Below are positions 25,745 to 34,758 of a DNA stretch of 45,662 bases, piece after piece (position 1 is the first letter of the stretch; each line of letters begins with the position of its first letter). Made by a program: the position numbers and the translations under genes. The stretch spans positions 1 through 45,662 of the forward strand of contig DXYS01000071.1 of NCBI GenBank assembly GCA_019415705.1, written 5' to 3'. Below the pieces are notes generated by a model that was not told the DNA's origin, made no database searches, and worked only from the letters and a program-made list of their open reading frames with translations. This stretch comes from Bacteroidales bacterium. GTDB taxonomy: Bacteria > Bacteroidota > Bacteroidia > Bacteroidales > Muribaculaceae.

Positions 25745-27622
25745 TCAGAACCAGCTGTTAATGCGGTCAGCGCTTATGCTGACAAGGATTGTCAGTCCGT
25801 CAGGTGTAAAATTGGGCGAGGTTGTGGCAAAAAGGTCGGCGACGAGCATGTCTATTTCTTCGGGTGTGAGCCTGTCGGCCACATTGACGGCTGCAGTGCG
25901 TGCCATAGATGCGGCTATGGTCTCATAAAGGCTCGTGCCGGGCTGCTGTCCGGTCTGTCTGACGCGCATTATAATGTCTTCGACTGTCTCTCGTGGATTG
26001 GCGGCGCTGAGAGCCGAGGGCATCGCGTTGACCGACCATGTGCCTCCGCCGAGTGGCGAGAGGTCAAAGCCCAAAACGTCAAGCGAGTCGCATATCGAGC
26101 CGAGCATGATGTCGTCGTCGGGACGCAGGCTGACGGCCTCGGGGAAAATCAAGCGCTGAGAGGCGGTCTCACCGCGTGCGACCATTGACATGAAGCGTTC
26201 GAAGAGCACCCTGACGTGGGCGCGGTGGCGGTCGATGAGTAGCAGACCTCCGTCGCGCGACGGAGTCGCTATGTATCTGTTGCCTAACTGGATATATGAG
26301 GGAGTCGTTCCGTCGCAGATGCGTGTGTCGTCGACCGGTTTGATGTCGGTGTCGGGCAGTTCATCAAGTCCGAGCTGGCGTGTCGGAGCCGGTGATGTGA
26401 AGTTGCGGGCCTCCATTATGTTAAGGGCGCTCCGCACCTCTTCTAATGAGGCACGCCGTTGACGCTGTCCGTCGCCAAACCGTGATATCGGAGGCACAGT
26501 CGTGTCGGCTGTGAACGGGTTGTAAGAGGTGTCGTCGGCGTCGGTCGGCGCGGCTATGTCGGTCGACGGCTGAAACGGCGGTATGTCGGGCGCGTCGTTG
26601 ACATCGAAGTCTATCGCCCCGATGGCGTTTGATTTGCCGAGGGCTTCTTTTACGGCAGCCACAAGTATCTGCCATATTGCAGCCTCGTCCTCAAATTTTA
26701 TTTCGTGTTTCTGAGGGTGGACGTTGACGTCGATGCGTTCGGGGTCGACCTCGAAGTTGATGAAATATGACGGCTGAGCGTCAGCGGCAATGAGATTTTC
26801 AAAACACGAGGCGATGGCGCGCTGGAAATAGCGGTGGCGCATATTGCGTCCGTTGACAAACAGAAACTGATGATAGCCGCGGCGTCGTGCAAAACCCGGC
26901 ACGCCGACAAAACCCGATAGCTTGACGATGGACGTCTCGGTCTGCAGCGGTACAATCTGGCGCTCGATCGTCTTGCCGAAAAGGTCGCCGATGCGTCCTC
27001 GCAGCGAGCTACGCAGCAGCTGGTGGACCGTCGTGTCGTTGTGTATCAGCGTGAAGTCTATCGACGTGTTGACCAAGGCGAGCCGCTCAAACTCATGGAT
27101 GATGTGGCTCAGCTCGACATTGTCCTTGCTCAGATATTTGCGTCGTGCCGGCACATAGGCAAAGAGATTCTTGACCATGATGCTTGTGCCGGGCACAGTG
27201 GCGCACGGCTCCTGTGACTCGACGCGTGCGCCGGCAATCTCGATGTGTGTGCCGACAGTGTCGTCAGCCCGCATTGTGCGCATCTCTACATTGGCCACGG
27301 CGGCAATCGAGGCGAGGGCTTCGCCGCGGAATCCCATCGTGACTAATTTGAACAAATCGTCAGAGGTCTTGATTTTACTTGTCGCGTGTCGCTCGAAGGC
27401 CATGCGGGCGTCGCCCGGCGACATGCCCTTGCCGTTGTCGACGACTTGTATAAGTGTGCGTCCGGCATCCTTGATGATAATCTTGATGTCGGTCGCGCCG
27501 GCGTCGACAGAGTTTTCGACGAGCTCCTTTACGACAGAGGCGGGGCGCTGTATCACCTCGCCGGCCGCAATCTGATTGGCCACCGTCTCGGGCAGCCGTA
27601 TGATAATGTCGCTTGCGGGCAT
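25745..27622 (-). CDS. mutL: DNA mismatch repair protein MutL
   Basis: A 625-residue GHKL ATPase that links mismatch recognition by MutS to strand removal. The open frame extends upstream to 27745, but the ATG at 27622 gives the expected start, MPASDIIIRLPETVANQIAAGEVI. N-terminal motifs are complete: VKELVENSVDAGAT (catalytic Glu), DNGKGM and TMGFRGEALASI. A long, poorly conserved linker (about residues 340-430) joins the C-terminal dimerisation domain. I do not see the DQHAxxER-type endonuclease motif in standard form; near residue 480 there is LLIDRHRAHVRVLFER, with Arg in place of Gln. It lies 20 bases after the lipoprotein gene and 8 before the DUF6377-type gene. Confidence 0.96.
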   Translation of the reverse strand: MPASDIIIRLPETVANQIAAGEVIQRPASVVKELVENSVDAGATDIKIIIKDAGRTLIQVVDNGKGMSPGDARMAFERHATSKIKTSDDLFKLVTMGFRGEALASIAAVANVEMRTMRADDTVGTHIEIAGARVESQEPCATVPGTSIMVKNLFAYVPARRKYLSKDNVELSHIIHEFERLALVNTSIDFTLIHNDTTVHQLLRSSLRGRIGDLFGKTIERQIVPLQTETSIVKLSGFVGVPGFARRRGYHQFLFVNGRNMRHRYFQRAIASCFENLIAADAQPSYFINFEVDPERIDVNVHPQKHEIKFEDEAAIWQILVAAVKEALGKSNAIGAIDFDVNDAPDIPPFQPSTDIAAPTDADDTSYNPFTADTTVPPISRFGDGQRQRRASLEEVRSALNIMEARNFTSPAPTRQLGLDELPDTDIKPVDDTRICDGTTPSYIQLGNRYIATPSRDGGLLLIDRHRAHVRVLFERFMSMVARGETASQRLIFPEAVSLRPDDDIMLGSICDSLDVLGFDLSPLGGGTWSVNAMPSALSAANPRETVEDIIMRVRQTGQQPGTSLYETIAASMARTAAVNVADRLTPEEIDMLVADLFATTSPNFTPDGLTILVSISADRINSWF

Positions 27623-27642
27623 TTGCAGTCTGAGACCTTGTT

Positions 27643-28224
27643 TTATTCGTTTATGACGTATGAAATCGCGTCTATATAATAGAATGACAGATAGTCTTTG
27701 CCCTCGTCGGCCAGACGGCGAGCGATTGCCGCACGATAGTCGCACATCTCCTGCTCGAACGTCGAGACACTGTCAATGCCGCGGGCCTTGGCATCAGTGG
27801 CGCAGTCGTGTGTGGCGGCCACATTTTCGGCGTGGCGCGCTTCCATAGCCTTGATGTCTTCTTCGCCGAAACGGGTCTCGTAGACTATACCGGTGACGGT
27901 CAGTGATTTGCCGACGCAGTCGGGCGAGAAAGCGACGAGTGAGTCGGAGGCGTCGCAGCGCAGTATGACGCTGTCACAGCCGGTCGGGGTGATAAATGCT
28001 TTGCGTCCGCCGTGCTTGCACAGATGAGAGCACACGCCGCTGACGGCTATTGTGTCACCGAGATGTGCTGCCGGGTCAGCCATGAGAACGTCAACACTGA
28101 CAGTGTCGATAGCGGCAGTCTCTGTCCGCTCGGCTCCGGCTGCGTCGCGATTGCCGCACGATGTGGCCACATAACCGGCCGCCACTAACGCTGCGGCGGC
28201 GATAAACATTTTACAGGCTTTCAT
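27643..28224 (-). CDS. Lipoprotein with an OB-fold-like core, function unknown
   Basis: A 193-residue protein with a lipoprotein signal peptide (YVATSCGN; Cys at residue 23). There is no acidic export signal right after the Cys, so it probably stays on the periplasmic side. The core (about residues 44-120: VLMADPAAHLGDTIAVSGVC, then SHLCKHGGRKAFITP, then GKSLTVTGIVYETRF) has the strand pattern of small OB-fold proteins. The Cys/His cluster (CSHLCKH) may bind a metal. The last 70 residues are helical and charged. It begins the minus-strand operon with mutL and the DUF6377-type regulator. Confidence 0.75.
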   Translation of the reverse strand: MKACKMFIAAAALVAAGYVATSCGNRDAAGAERTETAAIDTVSVDVLMADPAAHLGDTIAVSGVCSHLCKHGGRKAFITPTGCDSVILRCDASDSLVAFSPDCVGKSLTVTGIVYETRFGEEDIKAMEARHAENVAATHDCATDAKARGIDSVSTFEQEMCDYRAAIARRLADEGKDYLSFYYIDAISYVINE

Positions 28225-28253
28225 TTTCGTGGATTATGTATTGGTTGTTTTTG

Positions 28254-28261
28254 CAAAGTTA
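28254..28261 (-). promoter_or_regulatory. Candidate -7 box of the lipoprotein-mutL operon
   Basis: TAACTTTG on the minus strand, about 30 bases before the lipoprotein ATG, matches TAnnTTTG. The -33 box is not convincing. It lies back to back with the promoter of the DUF4493 operon. Confidence 0.5.
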
Positions 28262-28384
28262 GTCAAAAAAATGATAATTCATCCATTATTTGCTATGTAT
28301 TGGTATTGGTGTCTTTCGCCTAAAAAAAAATGGTCTGAAGTGTAACAGTTTTGTGTTTAATGTGGGATATATTAAAAAAATTGC

Positions 28385-28392
28385 TAAATTTG
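28385..28392 (+). promoter_or_regulatory. Candidate -7 box of the DUF4493 surface lipoprotein operon
   Basis: TAAATTTG matches the -7 consensus. TGTG, one mismatch from TTTG, lies 20 bases upstream. Transcription would start near 28399 and leave a leader of about 80 bases before the ATG at 28479. A/T tracts surround it (AAAAAAAAA near 28322, AAAAAAATTG near 28374). Confidence 0.5.
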
Positions 28393-28478
28393 TACCTTGT
28401 TTTAGAATGGATAAGTAGTATCTGTCCATTATGCTTGAAATTTAAAATAGAAACATATCAATCATTAATCATCAGCAA

Positions 28479-31046
28479 ATGAAAAAGACTACATTCCGCA
28501 CAGCTATTGTCGCGCTGGCCGGAGCGATTTCGCTCGCTTCGTGTGGCGATGACATGACTGCGGGAGGAGACTTGACCGGACGTATCGTCCCGTCGGTTTC
28601 GCTGGAGACGAGTCTGTTGACGGCTGAAGTCGGCGCCCGTGCCGGCAGTCAGGTCGACGACTCAGAGAAAACGGTTACGGTCGATGACCTCTCGGTCACG
28701 CTGACTTCTGAAGACGGCTCGTTCAGCCGTCATTGGGATAAACTTGCCGATTTCCCGACTGACTATCAGTTTCCGATAGGAAATTACACCTTTGAGGTAG
28801 CCTACGGCGACCCCGAGGCTGAGGGCTTTGACGTTACCGCAGCCTATGCCGACTCCGATAAGGTCACTGTCGTCGAGGGAGGAGCCGCCGGTGTCGAGCT
28901 GTGCGCCACGCAGACTCAGGCGATGGTCTCGATCGTCTATACCGATGCTTTCAAGAATTATCTCGCCCGCGCCACTGTCAACCTGACCTCATCGTCGGGC
29001 GCAATCAACAGCTTTGTCTATTCGCCCACCTACACCGAGTCGCGTCCGCTTTACGTACAGCCCGGAGCCGTCACTTTGCGTGCGGATATCGAGAAACGCA
29101 ACGGCGTCAAGGCTACAAATCTTGACCTCGGCGGTTTTGTGGCCGAGGCGCGCCGACACTATCATGTCACTGTGGATATAAATGAAGGCAATGTCGGCGG
29201 AACGACCCTGCAGGTTACGTTTGACGACCAGATTGAAAACCGTGAGGAGATTGAAATCAATCTCTCTGACGAGCTGCTCAACATGCCGGCGCCCGAGTTT
29301 GTTCTCAGCGGGTTTGACAGTCCCGAAATCAGTTTTGTCGAGGGTTCGTATCCCGGCGACAAACTCGCCGTAAACATTATTGCCCGCGCCGGATTGGGCT
29401 CGGTCACCCTCAATGTCAAGTCGGTCTATTTAAATGACCGCTGCGGATGGCCTGTGGGCGATTTCGATTTGATGACAGCCGATGCGGCCACACGCAGCCG
29501 CCTGACCTCTAACGGTCTTGTGGTCAAAGGCCTGTGGCAGAATCCCGACGAAATGGCTGTCATAGACTTCACTGACGCGCTTAACCGCATTGTTGTCATT
29601 GACGGCACTGACAACACGACTCAGGTGACGCTGAGCGTTAGAGACCGTGTCGGCCGCACGACAGAAACGCCGCTGGCTTTTTCGGTGAAGGTACTTCCGG
29701 TAAATATTTCTCTCTCAAATGCCTCGACGATTTATTTTGACCAGACTGAATTGACAGTCGACATGAATTATAACGGTATCAATCCGGAGAAAAATCTTGT
29801 GGCCGGCTATCTCAACGAGCGCGGCACATTCACCCATGTGAGCATTGACAAGATTGAGCCTCTGGCAAAAACCGACAACACATACAGACTCAGTCTCAGC
29901 GGTCTGCCGGCCGACAATAAGGATATCACGCTCGCCGTGCGTTGCGGAACGCATATGAGCGAGACGCTTGTCGTCAAGCGCACTCCTTATAACTTCTCGG
30001 CGTCGGTCGATAGCGCTGACGATATTTTCGGCTCGATGGTTTATATGACGCTTGCGTCGGCTGACTGCGATGCGTCTGTCCTGACCAAATATGCCACAGC
30101 ATATCTCGTCTACAGCGACGGCACGAAGACAGCGCTCAAGACCACGCCCGTGACAGCGCCTGACGCGATATATGTCGAGGGACTCACTCCCGGCGTGGCC
30201 AACAAAATCGTTGTCTCGCTGACCGGTGACCCCGCTCAGTGCTGTGCCCCTGTCACCGTGACGACCGAGACCCCTCTGCGCTTGCCCAACAACGATATGG
30301 AGAACTGGTCGTTTGACCAAGTCGGCGACTATCAGACACTGTGGTATGCTGACACGGACAAGGCGACATGTGCGTGGGCGACCATGAATCCTCTGACGAC
30401 ATCGACGCACGGAACAGGGTCAGGCATCTTTTCTTATGGAGGTACAGCGTACCGTGCGACATCGGGCACACGTCCGGCCAACGCCAACGTCGCCAAGAAC
30501 CCGAGCGCGACGGCTAACAACGGTAACCAGAGCACCGGCACAAACGCCGCGCTTGTCATGACAGTAGGCTGGGGCAGCAACAATACATCATTGGGCAATA
30601 GAAGTACGTGCGAGCATGTCACGGCCGGCGAACTTTTCCTCGGGTCGCTCGACGCATCATATAATCCGGTGAGAGGCTATGCGTTCACATCGCGTCCAAA
30701 CAAACTGACCTTTAATGCCAAGTATGTCACGCATCAGGCCGGTAACGGCGATTACGGCTTCGCCGAAATCAAGGTCAAGGATGCCGACGGCAATGTGATC
30801 GCCGAGGCCCATAAAAATATTAACGAAATGGCGGAGTATACGAATGTGGAGCTTAAACTGACATATCCGCGCGGAGCCAAGAAAGCCGCCTCTATTGAAG
30901 TCAACTTCAAATCGTCAGCATATGCTCCGGCTACAGAGACCTACGACAACAAGTACACAAGTGATGCCGGCTCGGCAAATTATACTTCAAATGAATTTAC
31001 CGGCTCTCGTCTCTATATCGACGACATCAGAATGTATTATTATTAA
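28479..31046 (+). CDS. DUF4493/PCMD-domain surface lipoprotein, first of three
   Basis: An 855-residue lipoprotein: signal peptide, then lipid-bearing Cys22 in SLASCGDDM, with acidic residues after it suggesting export to the cell surface. Residues 35 to about 260 resemble the N-terminal half of DUF4493 (DDLSVTLTSEDGSF, FPIGNYTFEVAYGD, fimbrillin-like), and about 270-410 the second, Ig-like half. Two more beta domains follow. The last 250 residues look like the PCMD (putative carbohydrate metabolism) domain, beginning with LPNNDMENWSF and ending with SRLYIDDIRMYYY, a jelly-roll fold. No catalytic residues are evident; adhesion or glycan binding is a reasonable inference. It is followed after 23 bases by the second member. 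Confidence 0.8.
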   Translation: MKKTTFRTAIVALAGAISLASCGDDMTAGGDLTGRIVPSVSLETSLLTAEVGARAGSQVDDSEKTVTVDDLSVTLTSEDGSFSRHWDKLADFPTDYQFPIGNYTFEVAYGDPEAEGFDVTAAYADSDKVTVVEGGAAGVELCATQTQAMVSIVYTDAFKNYLARATVNLTSSSGAINSFVYSPTYTESRPLYVQPGAVTLRADIEKRNGVKATNLDLGGFVAEARRHYHVTVDINEGNVGGTTLQVTFDDQIENREEIEINLSDELLNMPAPEFVLSGFDSPEISFVEGSYPGDKLAVNIIARAGLGSVTLNVKSVYLNDRCGWPVGDFDLMTADAATRSRLTSNGLVVKGLWQNPDEMAVIDFTDALNRIVVIDGTDNTTQVTLSVRDRVGRTTETPLAFSVKVLPVNISLSNASTIYFDQTELTVDMNYNGINPEKNLVAGYLNERGTFTHVSIDKIEPLAKTDNTYRLSLSGLPADNKDITLAVRCGTHMSETLVVKRTPYNFSASVDSADDIFGSMVYMTLASADCDASVLTKYATAYLVYSDGTKTALKTTPVTAPDAIYVEGLTPGVANKIVVSLTGDPAQCCAPVTVTTETPLRLPNNDMENWSFDQVGDYQTLWYADTDKATCAWATMNPLTTSTHGTGSGIFSYGGTAYRATSGTRPANANVAKNPSATANNGNQSTGTNAALVMTVGWGSNNTSLGNRSTCEHVTAGELFLGSLDASYNPVRGYAFTSRPNKLTFNAKYVTHQAGNGDYGFAEIKVKDADGNVIAEAHKNINEMAEYTNVELKLTYPRGAKKAASIEVNFKSSAYAPATETYDNKYTSDAGSANYTSNEFTGSRLYIDDIRMYYY

Positions 31047-31069
31047 CCGAACAAAGCAATCACACAGCA

Positions 31070-32389
31070 ATGAAAATAAAATATTCAGCAATCGCTCTGT
31101 TGACAGCACTCACATTTGGTCTCGGCGCCTGCGACAATCATAATTACGGCGAGGGCGGCGAGACTACGGGCAGCGTCTCGTTTGAGTCGTTTGGTGTCGA
31201 TGTCGAGGATAACGAGACGGTCATAGATACCCGCACGGGTGTGGACGTCTCTGACTATATAGTCAAAATCACCGACTCGCGCGGTGTGGCCAAATTAGAG
31301 TGTGCCTACTCGGCCGTTCCCGAGGTCATGACTCTGCCTGTCGGAGACTATAAGGTTGAAGTCAAGTCTCACAATGTCGCTCCGGCCGAGTTTAACCATC
31401 CGTATTTCGAAGGCTCAAAGACATTTACCATCAAGGCAAATGATATCACAGACATAGGCACGATTACGTGCCGGTTTGCGTCGATACGCGTGACAATCAA
31501 GTATTCCGAACTGCTCACGCCGTTGCTTGGCGATGATGTCGAGGTGATTGTCGAGGCCGGTACAGGCGGCCGCCTTGTTTTCACGCCCTCTCGTCATCCG
31601 GCTTCGACAGTTTCGGGCTATTTCGAGGCTGTCTCAGAGAGCACGACCCTTATCGCAACGTTCAGAGGCACCGTCGCCGGTGTCCCCAACATGTGGCTGC
31701 GCAAGGAGCTTACAGACGTCAAGGCCGGACATCACCGCATAATTCTTTTCAGAATCAAAGGTCAGCCCGAGCCGCCGGACGAGACCGGCACTATAGAGCC
31801 CGGCTCGGGTATCACGATTGATACGAGTGTCGAGGATGTCGACCGCGACGGCAATGTGACAGTCGACGAGGATATCCTCGATGACAATGACCGTCCCGGT
31901 CAGGAAGAACCGACAGACCCCGATGGCCCCGACAATCCTGACAACCCCGACAATCCCGACCCGGCAAATGACGTGGACATAACTGCTCCCGACCCCAATC
32001 TTGTTTTTGATGAGGAAATAGTTCTGCCAAAGACTGTCAGCGGCGTTGTCAATATCTCCTGCACCTCGGGTCTGGCTCACCTCTATCTTGAAGTTACAAG
32101 TACGAATGAAGATTTTAGAGGCATCGCGACCTCGATGTTCGGCGAAGGCCGCTTCGACCTCGCTTATCCCGGCGAGACCGGCGGAACTCTTAAGGATATG
32201 GGTCTTGATGTAGGCGAAGACATCCTGAATAAACAGAATGTGCGCTTTGATATCTCGACATTCATTCCTCTACTTGTTACCGGTAATTTTTACGGAAAAA
32301 CTACCTTCAAACTGACTCCGGTCAGCAACGACGGCAATGAACTTTCCAAATCACTCATCTTTGTCGTACCCGAAAACAATGAAAACTAA
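31070..32389 (+). CDS. DUF4493-like surface lipoprotein without PCMD, second of three
   Basis: A 439-residue lipoprotein (Cys in LGLGACDNH). The N-terminal region (about residues 30-225) has the DUF4493-type pattern: SDYIVKITDSRGVA, then LPVGDYKVEVKSH, then KTFTIKANDITDIGTITCRF. A flexible acidic linker includes a Pro-Asp-Asn triplet repeat near residues 285-300. The C-terminal 110 residues correspond to the second DUF4493 module of its neighbours, and the chain then stops. It therefore lacks the fn3-like and PCMD parts. Its stop lies 11 bases inside the next gene, so translation is coupled. The short form suggests it is an accessory or basal subunit of a surface assembly. Confidence 0.75.
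   Translation: MKIKYSAIALLTALTFGLGACDNHNYGEGGETTGSVSFESFGVDVEDNETVIDTRTGVDVSDYIVKITDSRGVAKLECAYSAVPEVMTLPVGDYKVEVKSHNVAPAEFNHPYFEGSKTFTIKANDITDIGTITCRFASIRVTIKYSELLTPLLGDDVEVIVEAGTGGRLVFTPSRHPASTVSGYFEAVSESTTLIATFRGTVAGVPNMWLRKELTDVKAGHHRIILFRIKGQPEPPDETGTIEPGSGITIDTSVEDVDRDGNVTVDEDILDDNDRPGQEEPTDPDGPDNPDNPDNPDPANDVDITAPDPNLVFDEEIVLPKTVSGVVNISCTSGLAHLYLEVTSTNEDFRGIATSMFGEGRFDLAYPGETGGTLKDMGLDVGEDILNKQNVRFDISTFIPLLVTGNFYGKTTFKLTPVSNDGNELSKSLIFVVPENNEN
31924..31962 (+). repeat. Pro-Asp-Asn codon repeat in a linker
   Basis: Near-identical nine-base units (CCCGACAAT with silent variants) encode successive Pro-Asp-Asn triplets in the linker of the second DUF4493-like protein. Such linkers separate domains on the outer surface and are prone to unit gain or loss. 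Confidence 0.7.
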
Positions 32390-34586
32390 ATATCTTTTAC
32401 CGCTTTGCGTTACTGCCTTAATGGCCGTGACGGCATCGTGCAGCGACGACGAGCGTTACACCGCCGCCGGGCACGGGCGAGTGATTGTAGACACGCAGAT
32501 ACGTCAGACCACGGCGACAGTCAGTCGCGCGGCGACCGCTGACGGGGACTATCTCAACAGCTCGCTGATATTGTGGATTTCAAACGACCGCGGTCCGGTC
32601 AGAAAGTATAACGGACTTGACAAGATACCGTCAGGAGGCGACTGGCTTGTCTCAGGCAGATATCTGGCCGAGGCGTGGGCCGGCGACTCTGTGTCGGCAT
32701 CATTTGACAAACGTTGGTTTAAAGGCAGCACGGAGTTTGAAATCACTCCGGGCTCGCTGACGTCGGTGTCGGTCGAGTGCAAGATTGCCAATGTGCTTGT
32801 GTCGGTGGTTTATCCCGATGATGTTGCCGAGATGCTTGAAAATGTCACTATGACGGTCGGTCACAGCCGCGGCTCGCTTGTCTTTGAGACCGCTGATGTC
32901 GACGCCGGCCGCAAGGCATATTTCATGATGCCCTCAGACGACAAGAAACTTGAGTGGACATTCAAGGGCAGCAAGAAGATTGACGGCAGCCCCGTCGAGT
33001 ATAAGGGCACCATCGACAATGCCAAGCCCGCCACCGAGTATATACTGACTGTCCGCAGCAACACTACTCCCGGCGAAGTCGGCGGCGGATATCTCAACAT
33101 CAGGGTTGACACCGAGCAGGTCGAGGTTTATGACGAGTTTTATCTTGAGCTCCCCCCGATGATTACCGGTTATGATTTTGATATCACCAAACCGCTTGTC
33201 GGTCAGCCCGGCAGTCTGGGCCGTCACTCAATCTATATCTCGGCGAGCGACGAAATTACGAGCGCGTCCATCTCGACTGTCGGTTTCAGCAAGATGCTCG
33301 GCATAAAGGATGAAAACGGCAATGATTTCGACGATATCGACCTGATAAGGTGTGACGATTCGTTCTATGAGCGTCTGACTGCCGCCGGACTCGAGCGTAT
33401 ATATAATTATGACGCTGCGGCCGGAGTTTCATCTCTTAAAGTAAATTTCCTCGAGAATTTCTCAAATGCTTTGGGCGAGGGCATATACTACTTTACACTT
33501 ACGGCTACAGATGCTAAAAACCGCCGCACGGAGGTGATGGCGACCGTCATCATCAACAACGCTCCCTTAGAGATTGAGGCTGTCAACGCGGCTGATACGT
33601 GGACTAACCGCACCGTTCTTCGCGCTTCGGTCCTCCGCGACGATTACGGCACAGCCTCGTTTGAGTATCGTCCCGCAGGCTCGGGCTCATGGCAGACCGT
33701 CGCCGCAACGGCTGACGGCTCGTCACTGAGCGCGGCTGTCAGCGGTCTGCAGCCCGGCACAGCTTATGAATATCGCGTCGTCTGCACCCTTGACAACTTC
33801 ACATCTACCGCCAAGACATTCACCACCGAGATCGCATCGCAGCTGCCCGAGAGCGGTTTCGAGAAGTGGTTCCGCCTCTCGGGCTCTAACAACAAGTTGT
33901 GGGGCATCGGCGACGAGTCAAATCCTTTCTGGGGCTCGGGCAACTCGGCGCTGTTAGATTACCTGTTCATTGTAAAGGCTGATAATAATCCGACATCAAT
34001 TGATACGGATGTGAAAAATTCAGGTAATTCGTCTGTCAGACTTAAGTCTATAAGTGTGGCCGGAGTGCAGTTTGCCGCAGGCAACATGTTCATAGGCGAG
34101 TTTATCCGCACCGACGGCACCAACGGCGTCATCGGCTGGGGCCGTCCATGGACATCGCGTCCCGCCAAGCTCCGCGGCTATGCGCGTTATGCGCCCGTGG
34201 CTGTTACGAAAGAAAATCCCGATTATGCCGCGCTCAAAAAGGGCGACATGGACCAAGGCACCATCTATATCGCCCTGCTTGACAACTCTGTGATGCAGGA
34301 AGACAGCGGCAAGCAGTATCCGGTCATCGTCAAGACTAAGGCCGCCGAGCGTCAGCTCTTCGACAAGAACGGCTCTAACGTGATTGCCTACGGCGAGATG
34401 GTCTTCAAGGACGCTACCTCGGGCGACGGATTCCAGCAGTTTGAAATCACACTCGACTACAAGCGCAACGATGTCAAGCCGTCTTATATCATGGTGACAG
34501 CCTCGGCGTCGATCGGCGGTGACTACTTCGTCGGCGGTGACGGCTCGCAGCTCTGGCTCGACGACCTCGAGCTCGTCTACGAGTAA
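32379..34586 (+). CDS. DUF4493/PCMD-domain surface lipoprotein, third of three
   Basis: A 735-residue lipoprotein. The frame is open from 32337, but the ATG at 32379 gives MKTKYLLPLCVTALMAVTAS and the lipobox Cys followed by SDDE, a very good surface-export signal, so I use it. Domains: DUF4493 N-terminal half (about 40-240: SSLILWISNDRGPV, VSGRYLAEAWAGD), second half (about 250-400), an fn3-like domain (about 405-490, ending GLQPGTAYEYRVVCT), and a C-terminal PCMD-like jelly roll from LPESGFEKWFRLSG to QLWLDDLELVYE. The last gene of the operon, it is followed by a strong terminator. It parallels the first gene in architecture but is diverged in sequence. Confidence 0.8.
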   Translation: MKTKYLLPLCVTALMAVTASCSDDERYTAAGHGRVIVDTQIRQTTATVSRAATADGDYLNSSLILWISNDRGPVRKYNGLDKIPSGGDWLVSGRYLAEAWAGDSVSASFDKRWFKGSTEFEITPGSLTSVSVECKIANVLVSVVYPDDVAEMLENVTMTVGHSRGSLVFETADVDAGRKAYFMMPSDDKKLEWTFKGSKKIDGSPVEYKGTIDNAKPATEYILTVRSNTTPGEVGGGYLNIRVDTEQVEVYDEFYLELPPMITGYDFDITKPLVGQPGSLGRHSIYISASDEITSASISTVGFSKMLGIKDENGNDFDDIDLIRCDDSFYERLTAAGLERIYNYDAAAGVSSLKVNFLENFSNALGEGIYYFTLTATDAKNRRTEVMATVIINNAPLEIEAVNAADTWTNRTVLRASVLRDDYGTASFEYRPAGSGSWQTVAATADGSSLSAAVSGLQPGTAYEYRVVCTLDNFTSTAKTFTTEIASQLPESGFEKWFRLSGSNNKLWGIGDESNPFWGSGNSALLDYLFIVKADNNPTSIDTDVKNSGNSSVRLKSISVAGVQFAAGNMFIGEFIRTDGTNGVIGWGRPWTSRPAKLRGYARYAPVAVTKENPDYAALKKGDMDQGTIYIALLDNSVMQEDSGKQYPVIVKTKAAERQLFDKNGSNVIAYGEMVFKDATSGDGFQQFEITLDYKRNDVKPSYIMVTASASIGGDYFVGGDGSQLWLDDLELVYE

Positions 34587-34610
34587 TCCGCCTGACACAA
34601 TAACTTATGC

Positions 34611-34645
34611 AAAGGCCGCGCCCGGTAGATGGCGCGGCCTTTTTC
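34611..34645 (+). terminator. Intrinsic terminator of the DUF4493 operon
   Basis: AAGGCCGCGCC and GGCGCGGCCTT form a GC-rich stem of eleven pairs around an eight-base loop, followed by TTTTTCT. This is a textbook rho-independent terminator located 25 bases after the third lipoprotein gene. Confidence 0.9.
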
Positions 34646-34659
34646 TATAGCCTTTAGGT

Positions 34660-34676
34660 CCTATAAGCCCTATAGG
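34660..34676. repeat. Short palindrome CCTATA-n5-TATAGG
   Basis: A six-pair inverted repeat lies between the terminator and the promoter of the permease gene, in a stretch rich in CCTATA and GCCC words. Similar word use (GCCCAATT, CCCTATAG) recurs near 45513-45542. Confidence 0.4.
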
Positions 34677-34705
34677 CCCAATTCTTCTATAATTACGACT
34701 GATAA

Positions 34706-34738
34706 TTTGGCATTACTTGCGATTTATGCGTAAATTTG
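34706..34738 (+). promoter_or_regulatory. Bacteroidetes-type promoter of the permease-ribBA operon
   Basis: TTTG (34706-34709), 21 bases and TAAATTTG (34731-34738) match both consensus boxes. Transcription should begin near 34745, only about 14 bases before the ATG at 34759, so the leader is very short. Confidence 0.75.
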
Positions 34739-34758
34739 CACTCTAAAACGATTTGCCA

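Noticed and set aside
27623..27745. A 41-residue N-terminal extension of MutL
   Set aside because: MutL proteins begin at the conserved IIIRLP segment. The extension overlaps the end of the lipoprotein gene and has no family match.
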